From: Marinomonas aquiplantarum
GTDB taxonomy: Bacteria > Pseudomonadota > Gammaproteobacteria > Pseudomonadales > Marinomonadaceae
Assembly (NCBI RefSeq): GCF_003314975.1
Contig: NZ_QNRF01000004.1
Span: 124,001 to 188,000, forward strand
Direction of reading: 5' to 3'
DNA length: 64,000 bases
Positions 42,881-52,297 of this stretch are shown piece by piece. How positions within the stretch are numbered: the first letter of the stretch is position 1; every line of letters begins with the position of its first letter. Both the position numbers and the translations under genes were made by a program. The notes under the pieces were generated by a model, which saw only the letters and a list, made by a program, of their open reading frames with translations, had not been told where the DNA came from and did not search any database.

Positions 42881-43977
42881 AAATTTTGTATGGTGTTCAA
42901 GGCACAGGCAATGGTCACATTACTCGCGCTCGGGCCATGGCCGCAGAAATGAATGTCGCTGGTATTCAAGTAGATTTCGTGTTTTCTGGACGCCCAGAAG
43001 AAGAGTATTTTGACATGGAAGTGTTCGGCAATTATCGAACCTTTCAGGGGTTAAGCTTTGTCGCTCGTAATGGCAAATTAGACTTGTATGCGACCTTTCG
43101 TAAAGCGAATTTTTATACACTGTATCGTGATATTCAAACGGTAGACACGCGTGGTTATGATCTGGTGATTACGGATTATGAACCGATTGTCGCGTGGGCT
43201 GCTAAACATCAAGGTGTGCCTTGTGTCGGCTTTGGTCATCAATATGCGTTTAAGTACGATATTCCACGCTACAAGAAAAATTGGATAGCACAGTGGATTA
43301 TGTCTAATTTTGCGCCTGCAGCTACCCAGCTTGGTGCCCATTGGCATCACTTTGGTCATGATATTTTACCGCCTTTGATCCATAACCACGATGCTCCTAA
43401 TAATCCTCAACCGAATCAAGTTTTAGTGTACTTACCGTTTGAGAACAGTGAAGCGGTATTAGATTGGTTAGAAGCCGTTCCAGACTATCATTTTAGACTG
43501 CATTGCAAAGACATTGAGCCGGGTGTGTATGGCAATGTTGAAGTGTTTCCTTTCAGCCGAGATCAATTCCAGAAGAACCTCAGTGAGTGTGAGTCGGTAT
43601 TGTGTAATGCGGGGTTTGAATTGAATTCGGAGGCGCTACATTTAGGGCGTCGTATTTTAGCCAAGCCAATGCAGGGGCAAATTGAACAGCATTCCAATGC
43701 CATTGCATTAGAGTATTTGGACATTGCTAAAACCTGTCAGGAATTGAACCCTGAGGTCATTCGAGATTGGCTTGAAAGCAGTCGAGTGGTTCAGATCAGC
43801 TATCCCAATGTCGCGAAGGCCGTTGTAAGTTGGTTGCAGACAAATGATGATTCCAGTTTATCGGATTTGTGTGACCAATTATGGCAACAGGTTCCTAATC
43901 TGAAAAACATCAATTTTAGCGACAACACGCCGAAAAAAACGGTAAAGTCTCGTCCAATGAAACGTGCGACAGTATAA
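42877..43977 (+). CDS. MJ1255/VC2487-type glycosyltransferase
   Basis: 366 residues. The start MKILYGVQGTGNGHITRARAMA is the nucleotide-sugar-binding N-terminus of the MJ1255/VC2487 family; the C-terminal half has FENSEAVLDWLEAVPDYHFRLHC and CNAGFELNSEALHLGRRILAKP, the donor-binding Rossmann lobe. The acceptor is unknown. Coupled to a PAP2 phosphatase under PhoB-type control, a glycolipid synthase acting on diacylglycerol is a reasonable inference. Confidence 0.85.
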   Translation: MKILYGVQGTGNGHITRARAMAAEMNVAGIQVDFVFSGRPEEEYFDMEVFGNYRTFQGLSFVARNGKLDLYATFRKANFYTLYRDIQTVDTRGYDLVITDYEPIVAWAAKHQGVPCVGFGHQYAFKYDIPRYKKNWIAQWIMSNFAPAATQLGAHWHHFGHDILPPLIHNHDAPNNPQPNQVLVYLPFENSEAVLDWLEAVPDYHFRLHCKDIEPGVYGNVEVFPFSRDQFQKNLSECESVLCNAGFELNSEALHLGRRILAKPMQGQIEQHSNAIALEYLDIAKTCQELNPEVIRDWLESSRVVQISYPNVAKAVVSWLQTNDDSSLSDLCDQLWQQVPNLKNINFSDNTPKKTVKSRPMKRATV

Positions 43978-43993
43978 ACTGTCGCACGTTTTT
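43961..43993. terminator. Bidirectional terminator between the glycosyltransferase and dienelactone hydrolase genes
   Basis: A 13-bp perfect stem (AACGTGCGACAGT / ACTGTCGCACGTT) overlaps the stop codon of the + gene, with T runs on both sides. Confidence 0.88.
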
Positions 43994-44001
43994 CCAACGC
44001 T

Positions 44002-44916
44002 TTAAGCTGATAAATTGGTCTTGAAGAAGTCTAACGTTCTTTGCCAAGCGAGTTCAGCATTTTGCTCTTGATATCGTGCAGTTGAGTCGTTGTGAAAACC
44101 ATGATTGGCTTTTTCATAAGTGAAGGCCGTATAGGTGACTTGATTGCTCTTTAGCGCATTTTCATAAGCGGGCCAAGTGGCATTGACGCGTTTGTCGAGC
44201 TCCGCAAAATGGAGTTGAAGCGGCGCTTTGATTTGATCAATATTGCCTTTAGCAGGCGTGCCGTAATAAGGGGCTCCAGCATCAATAACATCAGGCAAAT
44301 TGGCGGCTAAAGAATTGGTTAAATAGCCACCAAAGCAGAAACCAACCATGCCCACTTTTCCGCTACTTAGTTCATGACTTTTCAGTAAGCGTGCGGCCGC
44401 CATGAAATCCTCTTCAATTTTCGCGCCATCAAGGCTTTTCTGCATGGCACGACCTTCATCATCATTACCAGGGTATCCTCCAAGAGGAAATAAAGCATCT
44501 GGTGCAAAGGCAATGAATCCTGCTTTTGCCAATCGTCTCGCCACATCTTTGATGTAAGGGTTCAATCCTCGGTTTTCATGGGCAACCAGTACAGCAGGTG
44601 CTTTGTTACTCGCACTAACCCCTTTTGGTAACACCAGATAGCCTCGACCAGTGCCATGACCACTAGGGCTTTCAAGCTCCAAATAAGATGCGGTTATCTC
44701 AGGGTCATTAAACGACACTTGCTCCGCTAAGGCGTAGTTTGGGGTGAGAGATTTGGCAATGACTGACAAAGATAAGCCAGTAACACCAAGTGTGCCTAAT
44801 CTTGATAAGAAGGTGCGTCGGTCGATGTCACCATGAGCGTATTCGTCATACCAGTCGAACGCTTCTTGGGGAATAGATGAGACTTGCGGGGTGGTTTTTT
44901 CAGCTGCTTGATTCAT
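44002..44916 (-). CDS. Dienelactone hydrolase family protein, Tat-exported
   Basis: 304 residues. A Tat-type signal (DRRTFLSRLGTLGVTGLSLSVIA) precedes an alpha/beta hydrolase with the nucleophile cysteine in VGFCFGGYLT, an acidic residue in FAELDKRV and His in KANHGFHND, the Cys-Asp-His triad of dienelactone hydrolases. Export distinguishes it from the classical cytoplasmic enzyme of chlorocatechol degradation. The natural substrate is unknown. Confidence 0.9.
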   Translation of the reverse strand: MNQAAEKTTPQVSSIPQEAFDWYDEYAHGDIDRRTFLSRLGTLGVTGLSLSVIAKSLTPNYALAEQVSFNDPEITASYLELESPSGHGTGRGYLVLPKGVSASNKAPAVLVAHENRGLNPYIKDVARRLAKAGFIAFAPDALFPLGGYPGNDDEGRAMQKSLDGAKIEEDFMAAARLLKSHELSSGKVGMVGFCFGGYLTNSLAANLPDVIDAGAPYYGTPAKGNIDQIKAPLQLHFAELDKRVNATWPAYENALKSNQVTYTAFTYEKANHGFHNDSTARYQEQNAELAWQRTLDFFKTNLSA

Positions 44917-45266
44917 TACAATTCCTTCTCTTCAGTCGAGTGAATGTTAAAGAAGAGGCTAATAAGCCTGATGACGCCAATGGGGCTTGTTCATCACTTC
45001 TTTAGGTAACGGTTAGTTCAGTCATTAAAACGCCTATCTTTGAGTGGTAATGAACAGGATAGTTCAATTTTTATGCTAGTGGTGTTTAGGGATTTGCCAA
45101 AATTGATCTAAATTTGGTTTACACTCGTATATAAAGTCTCGATGTTTAAGTGCGTACCCTAATGTTAGACAGAGCCTTAAATGTCAGCCGCTGTCTCATA
45201 TTCAGGCTTGTTACATACTTAAAAGCTTGTCATTCTTGCAGAAACATTAAAAAGGATAGGATGTAA
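44917..45266. other. 350-bp intergenic region before folM
   Basis: It holds the divergent promoters of the dienelactone hydrolase and folM genes. TTTACACTCGTATATAAA at about 45116-45133 is promoter-like but with poor spacing. I see no operator, riboswitch or small ORF with a ribosome site. Confidence 0.3.
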
Positions 45267-45989
45267 ATGATGCGAAAATCGCCCATCATTATTACAGGAG
45301 GTGGCCAGCGACTAGGATTAGCCTGCGCTCAAGCGTTACACGAGCAAGGTTATCAGGTGATTATTACATATCGCCGGCACCGCGAAGAAATTAATACGAT
45401 AGAAGCGTCTGGAATTCAATGTTTGCAGGCTGACTTTTCAACATCAGATGGTGTTGAGGCCTTTATTGAGAAAGTAACCAGAGATTATGATGCCCTTGGT
45501 GGCATCATTCATAATGCCTCCGAATGGGAAGCGGAGAAAAATTGCTCAGATACGACGTTATTGATGGAAAAAATGTGGCAAGTTCACGTATTTGCACCTT
45601 ATCGTATAAATCTGGCCTTCGAAGGATTATTATGTGCAGGTTTTAAAGACGATGGGGTCGCCGACATCATTCATATGACGGATTATGTCGCCGAAAAGGG
45701 CAGTGATAAACACATAGCTTATGCCGCCAGCAAAGCCGGTTTGGCAAATTTAACTTGCTCTTTTGCTAAACGTTATTCACCTCAGATCAAGGTGAATGCC
45801 ATTGCCCCATCATTATTGATGTTTAATGACAGTGACGACGATGACTACCGACAGAAAGCGTTAAATAAGTCACTGTTACAAAAGGAGCCGGGAGAGCAGG
45901 AAGGCGTACTCGCAGTTAAGTATGTATTAGAAAGCGGCTACTTGACAGGTCGGACCTTGTCTCTGGATGGAGGCAGACATTTGGTGTAA
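45267..45989 (+). CDS. folM: Dihydromonapterin reductase FolM (SDR family)
   Basis: 240 residues, short-chain dehydrogenase. GGGQRLGLACAQAL binds NADPH; the catalytic Tyr-Lys is in AYAASKAGL; the late LTGRTLSLDGGRHL matches FolM/pteridine-reductase-like members. It reduces dihydromonapterin to the tetrahydro form. It lies 68 bp upstream of folE in the same direction, which supports a pterin role. Confidence 0.9.
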   Translation: MMRKSPIIITGGGQRLGLACAQALHEQGYQVIITYRRHREEINTIEASGIQCLQADFSTSDGVEAFIEKVTRDYDALGGIIHNASEWEAEKNCSDTTLLMEKMWQVHVFAPYRINLAFEGLLCAGFKDDGVADIIHMTDYVAEKGSDKHIAYAASKAGLANLTCSFAKRYSPQIKVNAIAPSLLMFNDSDDDDYRQKALNKSLLQKEPGEQEGVLAVKYVLESGYLTGRTLSLDGGRHLV

Positions 45990-46057
45990 CCAAATGGGGA
46001 CTTCTTTTAGCACAGCCTCCAGTCGAAAGGCAGGAGACAGCAACGTAGGACAAAGAT

Positions 46058-46741
46058 ATGAAAGCTAACATAGCGGAAAACTCGACAGTAAATCATGCTT
46101 TTCTTTCAGACGAGGCTAAGCAAGTTCGTGACGCTCTAATCAAAAGTGGGTTAGAAACCCCTATGATTGATAATGGTCTGACCACGGAAGAAAAATATCA
46201 ACGTATCAAAACGGCTTTTGAAGATGTGGTCAGTACACTGGGTTTGGATTTAACCGATGACAGTTTGGCCGAGACGCCTCATCGTATTGCTAAAATGTAC
46301 GTCAAAGAGATTTTTTCGGGTTTAGATTACACACAGTTCCCAAAAATTACTGTGATTGAAAACAAAATGAAAGTCGATGAAATGGTGAAAGTCAGTGACA
46401 TCAGCTTTACCAGTACTTGCGAACACCATTTTGTCACCATTGATGGCATGGCAAAGGTCGCTTATTTGCCTAAAAATAAGATCATTGGCTTGTCGAAGAT
46501 CAATCGCATTGTGCGTTTCTTCGCTCAGCGTCCACAAGTGCAAGAGCGTCTAACCCAGCAAATTTTGGTGACCTTGCAAGCACTGTTGGAAACTGACAAC
46601 GTGGCTGTGAGCATCAGCGCAGTGCATTACTGTGTGAAAGCGCGTGGCGTGATGGATGCTAGTTCTTCCACTCAAACAACGGCTTTAGGCGGTTTGTTCA
46701 AGCGCAGTGACAAGACTCGTGGTGAATTCCTCGCGCAATAA
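46058..46741 (+). CDS. folE: GTP cyclohydrolase I
   Basis: 227 residues, homodecameric FolE type. Zinc-binding Cys and His are in [12 protein letters not shown], with the second Cys in [29 protein letters not shown] and [15 protein letters not shown] are also diagnostic. It makes dihydroneopterin triphosphate from GTP, the first step of folate and pterin synthesis. The N-terminus is about 30 residues longer than usual. It is paired with folM. Confidence 0.95.
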   Translation: MKANIAENSTVNHAFLSDEAKQVRDALIKSGLETPMIDNGLTTEEKYQRIKTAFEDVVSTLGLDLTDDSLAETPHRIAKMYVKEIFSGLDYTQFPKITVIENKMKVDEMVKVSDISFTSTCEHHFVTIDGMAKVAYLPKNKIIGLSKINRIVRFFAQRPQVQERLTQQILVTLQALLETDNVAVSISAVHYCVKARGVMDASSSTQTTALGGLFKRSDKTRGEFLAQ

Positions 46742-46761
46742 ATAGTTGTCATTAGCAAACG

Positions 46762-46824
46762 AAAAGAGCTGAAATTGAAGTCTTCACCCTTTGTGGGGAT
46801 ACTTTAAGATTGGCTCTTTTTTTA
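46762..46824 (+). terminator. Terminator after folE
   Basis: Outer stem AAAAGAGC / GCTCTTTT enclosing a smaller GAAGT...CCC / GGG...ACTTT stem-loop, followed by seven T. The long arm makes it a less typical terminator. Confidence 0.6.
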
Positions 46825-46882
46825 TGCCTGAAATTCAGGCAAAGTGTGCCTTTCTATCGACCTAATACGAAAGGCTTTTCAC

Positions 46883-47155
46883 ATGAAAGATAAAGAGACG
46901 TGGTTCCCTGCCAAAGAAAATGGATTGGGATGGGGAAAGCCGACTACTTGGCAAGGCTGGTTGGTCTTGTCATTATATTTGTTTGTCTTGTGTCTGATTT
47001 CCATTCTAGTAGACCCTAAAGAAGCCTTAATGACATGGGCTTTTTGGGTGGCCTGTAACACCTTAGTTTTGATCTTGATTTGCTATTTAAAGGGCGAACC
47101 ACCAAGCTGGAAGTGGAAGCCAATTGAAAAAGAAAAACGTAAGTGGTTTAAGTAA
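46883..47155 (+). CDS. Small hypothetical two-helix membrane protein
   Basis: 90 residues, MKDKETWFPAKENGLGWGKP followed by two hydrophobic helices (about 27-46 and 53-72) and a basic, tryptophan-rich tail (PPSWKWKPIEKEKRKWFK). I do not recognise the family. AAAGG precedes the ATG at 46883. Confidence 0.7.
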   Translation: MKDKETWFPAKENGLGWGKPTTWQGWLVLSLYLFVLCLISILVDPKEALMTWAFWVACNTLVLILICYLKGEPPSWKWKPIEKEKRKWFK

Positions 47156-47232
47156 ATTTAAAGATTTTAATTGCAGATTAATGATTTAAACTGTCAGAAA
47201 ATACAATTATTTGCTTTTAAAAGGATGTATTC

Positions 47233-48411
47233 ATGCGAACTTCTGGCATTTTGTTACTGATTGCTTATTTGGGCTTTATAAGTCTCGGTTTGCCAGATGC
47301 GGCACACGGTATTAACTGGCCCTTTGTCAGGGCAGCGTTTCATGTTCCAACAGGGTGGTTGGGGCTGGTGATTGCTGGCGGTGGGATTGGCTATTTAATT
47401 TCGAGTTTTTCTGTGGGCTGGCTATTGTCCAGATTGGGCGTAGGCTGGCTGCTTGTGCTGAGCAGTGGCTTAGTAAGTTTTGGCTTATTTGGCTTCTACA
47501 TAAGTGCCAATTTCACGATTTTTGTTTTGTATGCCATGGTCATTGGTTTAGGGTCTGGCGCAATCGATGCAGGCCTCAATGCTTATGCTGCAGAGCATTT
47601 TTCCACTAAGCACATGAACTGGTTACATGCCGCGTTTGGTGTTGGTGCAACGGCTGGCCCTATTATTGTCACCAGTGTACTACTGCATTTTTCACAGCAT
47701 TGGCGACTGGCCTATGCGGTGATTGGCAGCATTCTGTTGTTAATGGCATTGGTCTTTTTCTTCAGTCGTCATTTATGGCGAAGCGGCCAACATGCATCGA
47801 AAACCTCGATTGAAGAGGTGCAAGAAGATGATCTAAACATTACCCAATGGCAAGCTCTAAAACACCCCATTGTCCGTTTCCAAATTGCCTTTTTTTTACT
47901 CTATACTGGCGTTGAAGTCGGAGTTGGACAGTGGGCATTTACGCTTATGACGGAGACCAGAGGTATTTCCATTGCCAGTGCTGGCACTTGGGTAGCTGTG
48001 TACTGGGGAGCCTTAGCTTTTGGTCGAGCCATCTTTGGTTTTTTGGTAGAAAGGTTTTCCATCGATCGATTATTGGGCTTGTGTTTGCTGGGCTTGGTGT
48101 TAGGCGCTTTGTCATTTACTAATAGTATGCACGCCTATTTTAGCTATTTTGGTCTGGCATTAATGGGCTTTTGTGCAGCGCCAATTTTTCCTTGTATGAT
48201 TTCTCAAACCGCGATTCGCGTTGGTAAAAGGATGGCCACTTATGCGATTGGGTTTCAAATGAGTGCCGCCGTAATGGGCGCCATGACCTTGCCATTTTTA
48301 AGTGGTTTAATCGGTGAGCAGTTTGGTTTGATGTTTGTCAGCTTAAGCTTTTTCGTTTATGCCGCGGCGTTACTGATCTTATTTATGGTCATTATTAAGC
48401 GAGCGAACTGA
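47233..48411 (+). CDS. MFS transporter
   Basis: 392 residues, twelve helices. The N-terminus LIAYLGFISLGLPDAAHGINWP and GLGSGAIDAGLNAYAAEHF resemble the FucP/sugar branch of the major facilitator superfamily. Substrate unknown. It lies in a run of three independent MFS genes. Confidence 0.88.
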   Translation: MRTSGILLLIAYLGFISLGLPDAAHGINWPFVRAAFHVPTGWLGLVIAGGGIGYLISSFSVGWLLSRLGVGWLLVLSSGLVSFGLFGFYISANFTIFVLYAMVIGLGSGAIDAGLNAYAAEHFSTKHMNWLHAAFGVGATAGPIIVTSVLLHFSQHWRLAYAVIGSILLLMALVFFFSRHLWRSGQHASKTSIEEVQEDDLNITQWQALKHPIVRFQIAFFLLYTGVEVGVGQWAFTLMTETRGISIASAGTWVAVYWGALAFGRAIFGFLVERFSIDRLLGLCLLGLVLGALSFTNSMHAYFSYFGLALMGFCAAPIFPCMISQTAIRVGKRMATYAIGFQMSAAVMGAMTLPFLSGLIGEQFGLMFVSLSFFVYAAALLILFMVIIKRAN

Positions 48412-48424
48412 CGTTCGTTCGCTT
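48397..48424. terminator. Bidirectional hairpin between two convergent MFS genes
   Basis: AAGCGAGCGAAC and GTTCGTTCGCTT pair with one mismatch around TGAC, covering the last codons of the + gene. There is no strong T run. Confidence 0.55.
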
Positions 48425-48446
48425 GTGATTCTCCCTGAAAAACGCT

Positions 48447-49670
48447 TTATTTGCTTTCTTCTTCCAATGTATTTCTTTGCACGAGTGTCGGAAACAAGTA
48501 CATCCAGATGCCAACCACAGCAAGAGTACCGACACCACCTACAATAATGGCTGGAACGACACCAAACCACGCGGCAGTGACGCCAGACTCAAATTCACCA
48601 AGTTGGTTAGAACTGCCAATAAAAATAGAGTTGGCGGCACTGACTCGTCCCCTCATTTCATCTGGTGTTTCTAATTGCACCAGTGTTGAACGAATCACCA
48701 CGCTGATCATATCGGAAGCACCCAATAACACCAGTGCAAACATGGAAAGGATGAGTTGATCTGATAAGCCAAACAGAATGGTCGCCACCCCAAATACGCC
48801 GACGGCAGCAAACATGATTTTGCCAACACTTTGAGTTAGCGGATGTCTGGCCAAGTAAATAGACATGAGCAAGGCACCTAGTGCGGGTGAGCAACGTAGT
48901 AGACCAAGTCCCCATGGCCCGGTTTCTAGTATGTCTTTGGCAACAATCGGTAACAGTGCGGTTGCGCCTCCTAATAATACGGCAAACATGTCCAATGAGA
49001 CGGAGCCCAGAATGACCTTATTACCTCTGATAAACATCAAGCCGCCGAGTAAGTGCTCTAAGCTAACAGGCGTTTTATGTTTGACGGTAAAGTTGTAGCG
49101 CAAGAAGGACAAGATGACACAGGAAATAAGAAAACAGCTCATGCTGGTCGCAAATAAGGTGGTCGGCCCTAACAAATAAATGACGCCACCAAGAGCTGGA
49201 CCGGCAATGACGGAGATTTCTCGAGCAGATGCCATCGCACTGACCGCACGGGAAAGTTGTTCACTGGGCACTAGGTTCGGCAGAATGGCCTGATTGGCAG
49301 GTAATTCAAAGGCTCTTGCTGTACCAAGTAATGCGGCACAAGCATAAATCATATTAGCGGATACGGTATCGGTAAAATTGCCATAGACCAAAATTGCGAC
49401 AGTGCCGGCCATGGTTAGGCGCGTAAACACGCAAATTAGACGACGATTGTAGCGATCAGCCACATGGCCGACCACCAAAGTTAGTACAAGTTGCGGTAAA
49501 AATTGACATAACCCAACAAGCCCAAGAGCTAAAGGACTGTCTGTTAAATCATACATCTGCCAACCAACGCCAACGCTGAGCATTTGAAAGGCAAAGGAGG
49601 ACGCTATTTGGCCGATCCAGTAGTGTAAGAAGTTACTGTGTTTGAAGAGGGAGGGTAGGTCTTGGCTCAA
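48447..49670 (-). CDS. MFS transporter, EntS/MFS_3 type
   Basis: 407 residues with the MFS_3 pattern of EntS-like exporters: FLHYWIGQIASSFAFQMLSVGVGWQMYDLT at the start, VGHVADRYNRRLI, and RGRVSAANSIFIGSSNQLGEFESGVTAAWFG late. Such proteins export siderophores or drugs. No siderophore genes are nearby. Confidence 0.88.
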   Translation of the reverse strand: MSQDLPSLFKHSNFLHYWIGQIASSFAFQMLSVGVGWQMYDLTDSPLALGLVGLCQFLPQLVLTLVVGHVADRYNRRLICVFTRLTMAGTVAILVYGNFTDTVSANMIYACAALLGTARAFELPANQAILPNLVPSEQLSRAVSAMASAREISVIAGPALGGVIYLLGPTTLFATSMSCFLISCVILSFLRYNFTVKHKTPVSLEHLLGGLMFIRGNKVILGSVSLDMFAVLLGGATALLPIVAKDILETGPWGLGLLRCSPALGALLMSIYLARHPLTQSVGKIMFAAVGVFGVATILFGLSDQLILSMFALVLLGASDMISVVIRSTLVQLETPDEMRGRVSAANSIFIGSSNQLGEFESGVTAAWFGVVPAIIVGGVGTLAVVGIWMYLFPTLVQRNTLEEESK

Positions 49671-49946
49671 GTTAGTATACTCATTAGGTTACTGAATTTA
49701 TATTCTATCCTGCTTTGAGGTTGAATAAAGGGTATTGGGTCTTAAGAAAAAGTTTAAGAATTGTGAATTTTATAATCTTTTTTCTGATAACAGCCTTTTT
49801 GTTCGGTGAATCAGGAATAATGCTGAGTGGATATAAGCAAGCTTGGATGGCTTGCTTTTAACAAGGTAAAACAATAGGCACTTCCCCTTTGCCCTATTGC
49901 ATAAGCCACTCTGGCTTATGGTGTTATAACTTTATAAGGACAGATC

Positions 49947-51173
49947 TTGATCAATTCAGAAACCTATACCTCAATGCATGAGTCTGTATCCCGTTGGTTA
50001 TTGCTGATTTGCTTAGTGGCAGTGGGCATTGGACAGTCATTTGTATTTACTTCCTTGCCACCAATTGGTCGTGAAATCGGCTTGGCAGACGTTCGCATCA
50101 GTACACTGATCACCGCAGGGGCGGCGACGTTTGTGATAGCGGCTTTTTTCTGGGGCAGTATTATTAATCGTATTGGTCGGGTGCGCTCAGTTATCTTTGG
50201 TATGAGCAGTTACGCAGTGACCATTTCAGCGACTGGGTTTGTGTTACAAGAGGCACTAGCGGGACACCTTTCTGCCGAGCAGACCTATGTCTTTGTGTTT
50301 ACCTTGCGGATCATTTTTTCCATGGGGATTGCGGGTATTTTACCTTCTATCCAAACGTTTCTGATTGCTCACACAGACATTAAACATCGCAGTGCCACGA
50401 TTGCTATGATTGGCGCGGCTTTCAGTATTGGTATGATTTTAGGGCCTGCATTTGCTTCTTTGTTAAGTAACCTAGGTTTGACGGTGCCTTTTTACATTAT
50501 TGCCTGCCTTGCAGGCTGTGCGGCGATTTTAGTGGCTTGCTTTGTGAAAGATGGCAAACATGTACGTCAGTTTCAAAAACCGCCCAGAATTAATTGGCTG
50601 AAGCAGCCTGTCATGCCGTTTCTGGGAATGTCGACTCTGGCGATTTTGTCGGTAACTGGCATTCAACAGATTATGAGCTTTCTAATTCAAGACCGTTTCC
50701 AGTTAGACGTTGCAGAAACCACACATCAGCTGGGATTTGTGATGATGACCATGTCTTGTTTTAGTATCTTGGTGCAGATGATTCTTGTGCCGCGCTTCCG
50801 GCTCGGTGTGGTCACATTGATTTCGGCTGGCGTGATATTGGGTGTATCCTCTCAATTAGCCTTTATTTTCTGGCATTCGATGGTCGGTGTATTTGTTGCC
50901 ATGGCCCTTTTCGGTGCCGGCTTTGGCTTTCTTTTTCCCGGTATTGTGACCGCACAAACCTTACTTGTGAAAGACGATCAACAAAGTCGTTTGGCCAGTA
51001 TGAATGCGTCAATGCAAGGGTTGGGAGCTGCCCTTGGCCCCGTCATTATGGCGTCGCTGTATCAACTGGAACAATGGGTGCCTTTTATGGCACTTATCAT
51101 CGGGCTGCTTTTCTTGTGTGTGGTATTTGCCTACTGCAAAGCCAAGTTTGGTGCCGCCTTCAAAACTAGTTAA
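49947..51173 (+). CDS. MFS transporter, multidrug/TetA-like
   Basis: 408 residues, twelve helices. FFWGSIINRIGRVRSVIFG is the conserved loop 2-3 motif and IGMILGPAFASLLSNLGL is the motif C of drug antiporters. The start codon is TTG at 49947 with AAGGA 6 nt upstream; ATG at 49974 is an alternative. The 3' end overlaps the convergent AraC gene by 8 bp. Substrate unknown. Confidence 0.87.
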   Translation: MINSETYTSMHESVSRWLLLICLVAVGIGQSFVFTSLPPIGREIGLADVRISTLITAGAATFVIAAFFWGSIINRIGRVRSVIFGMSSYAVTISATGFVLQEALAGHLSAEQTYVFVFTLRIIFSMGIAGILPSIQTFLIAHTDIKHRSATIAMIGAAFSIGMILGPAFASLLSNLGLTVPFYIIACLAGCAAILVACFVKDGKHVRQFQKPPRINWLKQPVMPFLGMSTLAILSVTGIQQIMSFLIQDRFQLDVAETTHQLGFVMMTMSCFSILVQMILVPRFRLGVVTLISAGVILGVSSQLAFIFWHSMVGVFVAMALFGAGFGFLFPGIVTAQTLLVKDDQQSRLASMNASMQGLGAALGPVIMASLYQLEQWVPFMALIIGLLFLCVVFAYCKAKFGAAFKTS

Positions 51174-52089
51174 TCAATTTAGCCTGAGCCACTTGACGTG
51201 GTGTGACACCAAAATGTTGGTGAAAGCGCCGACTGAAATGGCTTAGGCTCAAATACCCTAATTCATAGCTGACTTGGGTGACAGAACCGTTTTCTTTGAG
51301 TCGTTGGTAGGCTTTACTCATTCTTCTTTGGTGCTGATATTCTAATGGCGTACAACCAAGTTGGCGTTTAAAACAGTCGTAAAAACGACTGCGACTCATG
51401 CACGCCATTTTAGCCAGTTGGCAGGTATCCAGAGGCAGTGATAAATTGTTTTCGATCCAATGAATCACATGGGTGATGCCATTAGTATCAGGGGCATTTT
51501 TGGTAAATTGCAGTAATGCTTCGCGACCATGGTGGCGTAAGATTCGAGTAATGAGTTCACTCACACCAAAGTCCACCAGTAAATCTCGATCAGGGTCATT
51601 TTGCACATAGTCACTCGCGAGGCGGTCTAGCACTTGCTGAGTGGCTTGGGTGTGGATGGTATGTAAATGCTGGTTGGGATCAATTGCTTGAGCTGTTGGC
51701 AATGAAGTGTGCATTACATCATTCATACGATCGCAAATTTGTGCCACTTTTTCGTTTGAGATGGCGATGGTCAGGCAAGTCGTTGGCTTAGTCAGTTCTG
51801 CTTCTGGGAAATCGATGAAGACTTCTTCATCTGGTGCCAGGATGAAAGATTCATGTGGTAGAAAAGGGATGTTGTCTTGGTCTTTGGTATGCATGACTTT
51901 CGCACCCGTCACCATACCGCAATAGAGTAAGCTATCGGCTTTCAAGCTGACTCGATTGGCCTGCTCATAGGTATCGTAGATACTCAATTCTGAATGAGGG
52001 CCAGCAAAACAGACTCGATTCTCAACCAGTTGAACTGGCGAACGTTTTCGCGCCAAAATGGCTTTTGTAGATAGGGTTGAAACACTCAT
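51166..52089 (-). CDS. AraC family regulator, probably of the aldehyde dehydrogenase gene
   Basis: 307 residues. The C-terminal 100 residues form the AraC DNA-binding domain (LAKMACMSRSRFYDCFKRQLGCTPLEYQ, LGYLSLSHFSRRFHQHFGVTPRQ); the N-terminal part is a cupin-like effector domain (LYCGMVTGAKVMHTKD). AGAGG supports the ATG at 52089. It is divergent from the ExaC-type dehydrogenase, an arrangement seen for alcohol and ethanolamine catabolism regulators. Confidence 0.88.
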   Translation of the reverse strand: MSVSTLSTKAILARKRSPVQLVENRVCFAGPHSELSIYDTYEQANRVSLKADSLLYCGMVTGAKVMHTKDQDNIPFLPHESFILAPDEEVFIDFPEAELTKPTTCLTIAISNEKVAQICDRMNDVMHTSLPTAQAIDPNQHLHTIHTQATQQVLDRLASDYVQNDPDRDLLVDFGVSELITRILRHHGREALLQFTKNAPDTNGITHVIHWIENNLSLPLDTCQLAKMACMSRSRFYDCFKRQLGCTPLEYQHQRRMSKAYQRLKENGSVTQVSYELGYLSLSHFSRRFHQHFGVTPRQVAQAKLIN

Positions 52090-52297
52090 AATCACACCTC
52101 TTGTTAAACTTGTTATGTTGGCGTGTTGCGCTTTCTATTGTTCATCATCGCCCGAGCTGAGCTAAGGGTCAATCCTAAAATTTGGATCACCAGACAAATA
52201 TCATGGACTGGCAGGCAAGTTTTCTCCTCAGTTTGTTTCTACAGTTAGTTGTTAGTCAAAAACAACAAAAACAGAAACGATAACGGAGATAGAAAGT

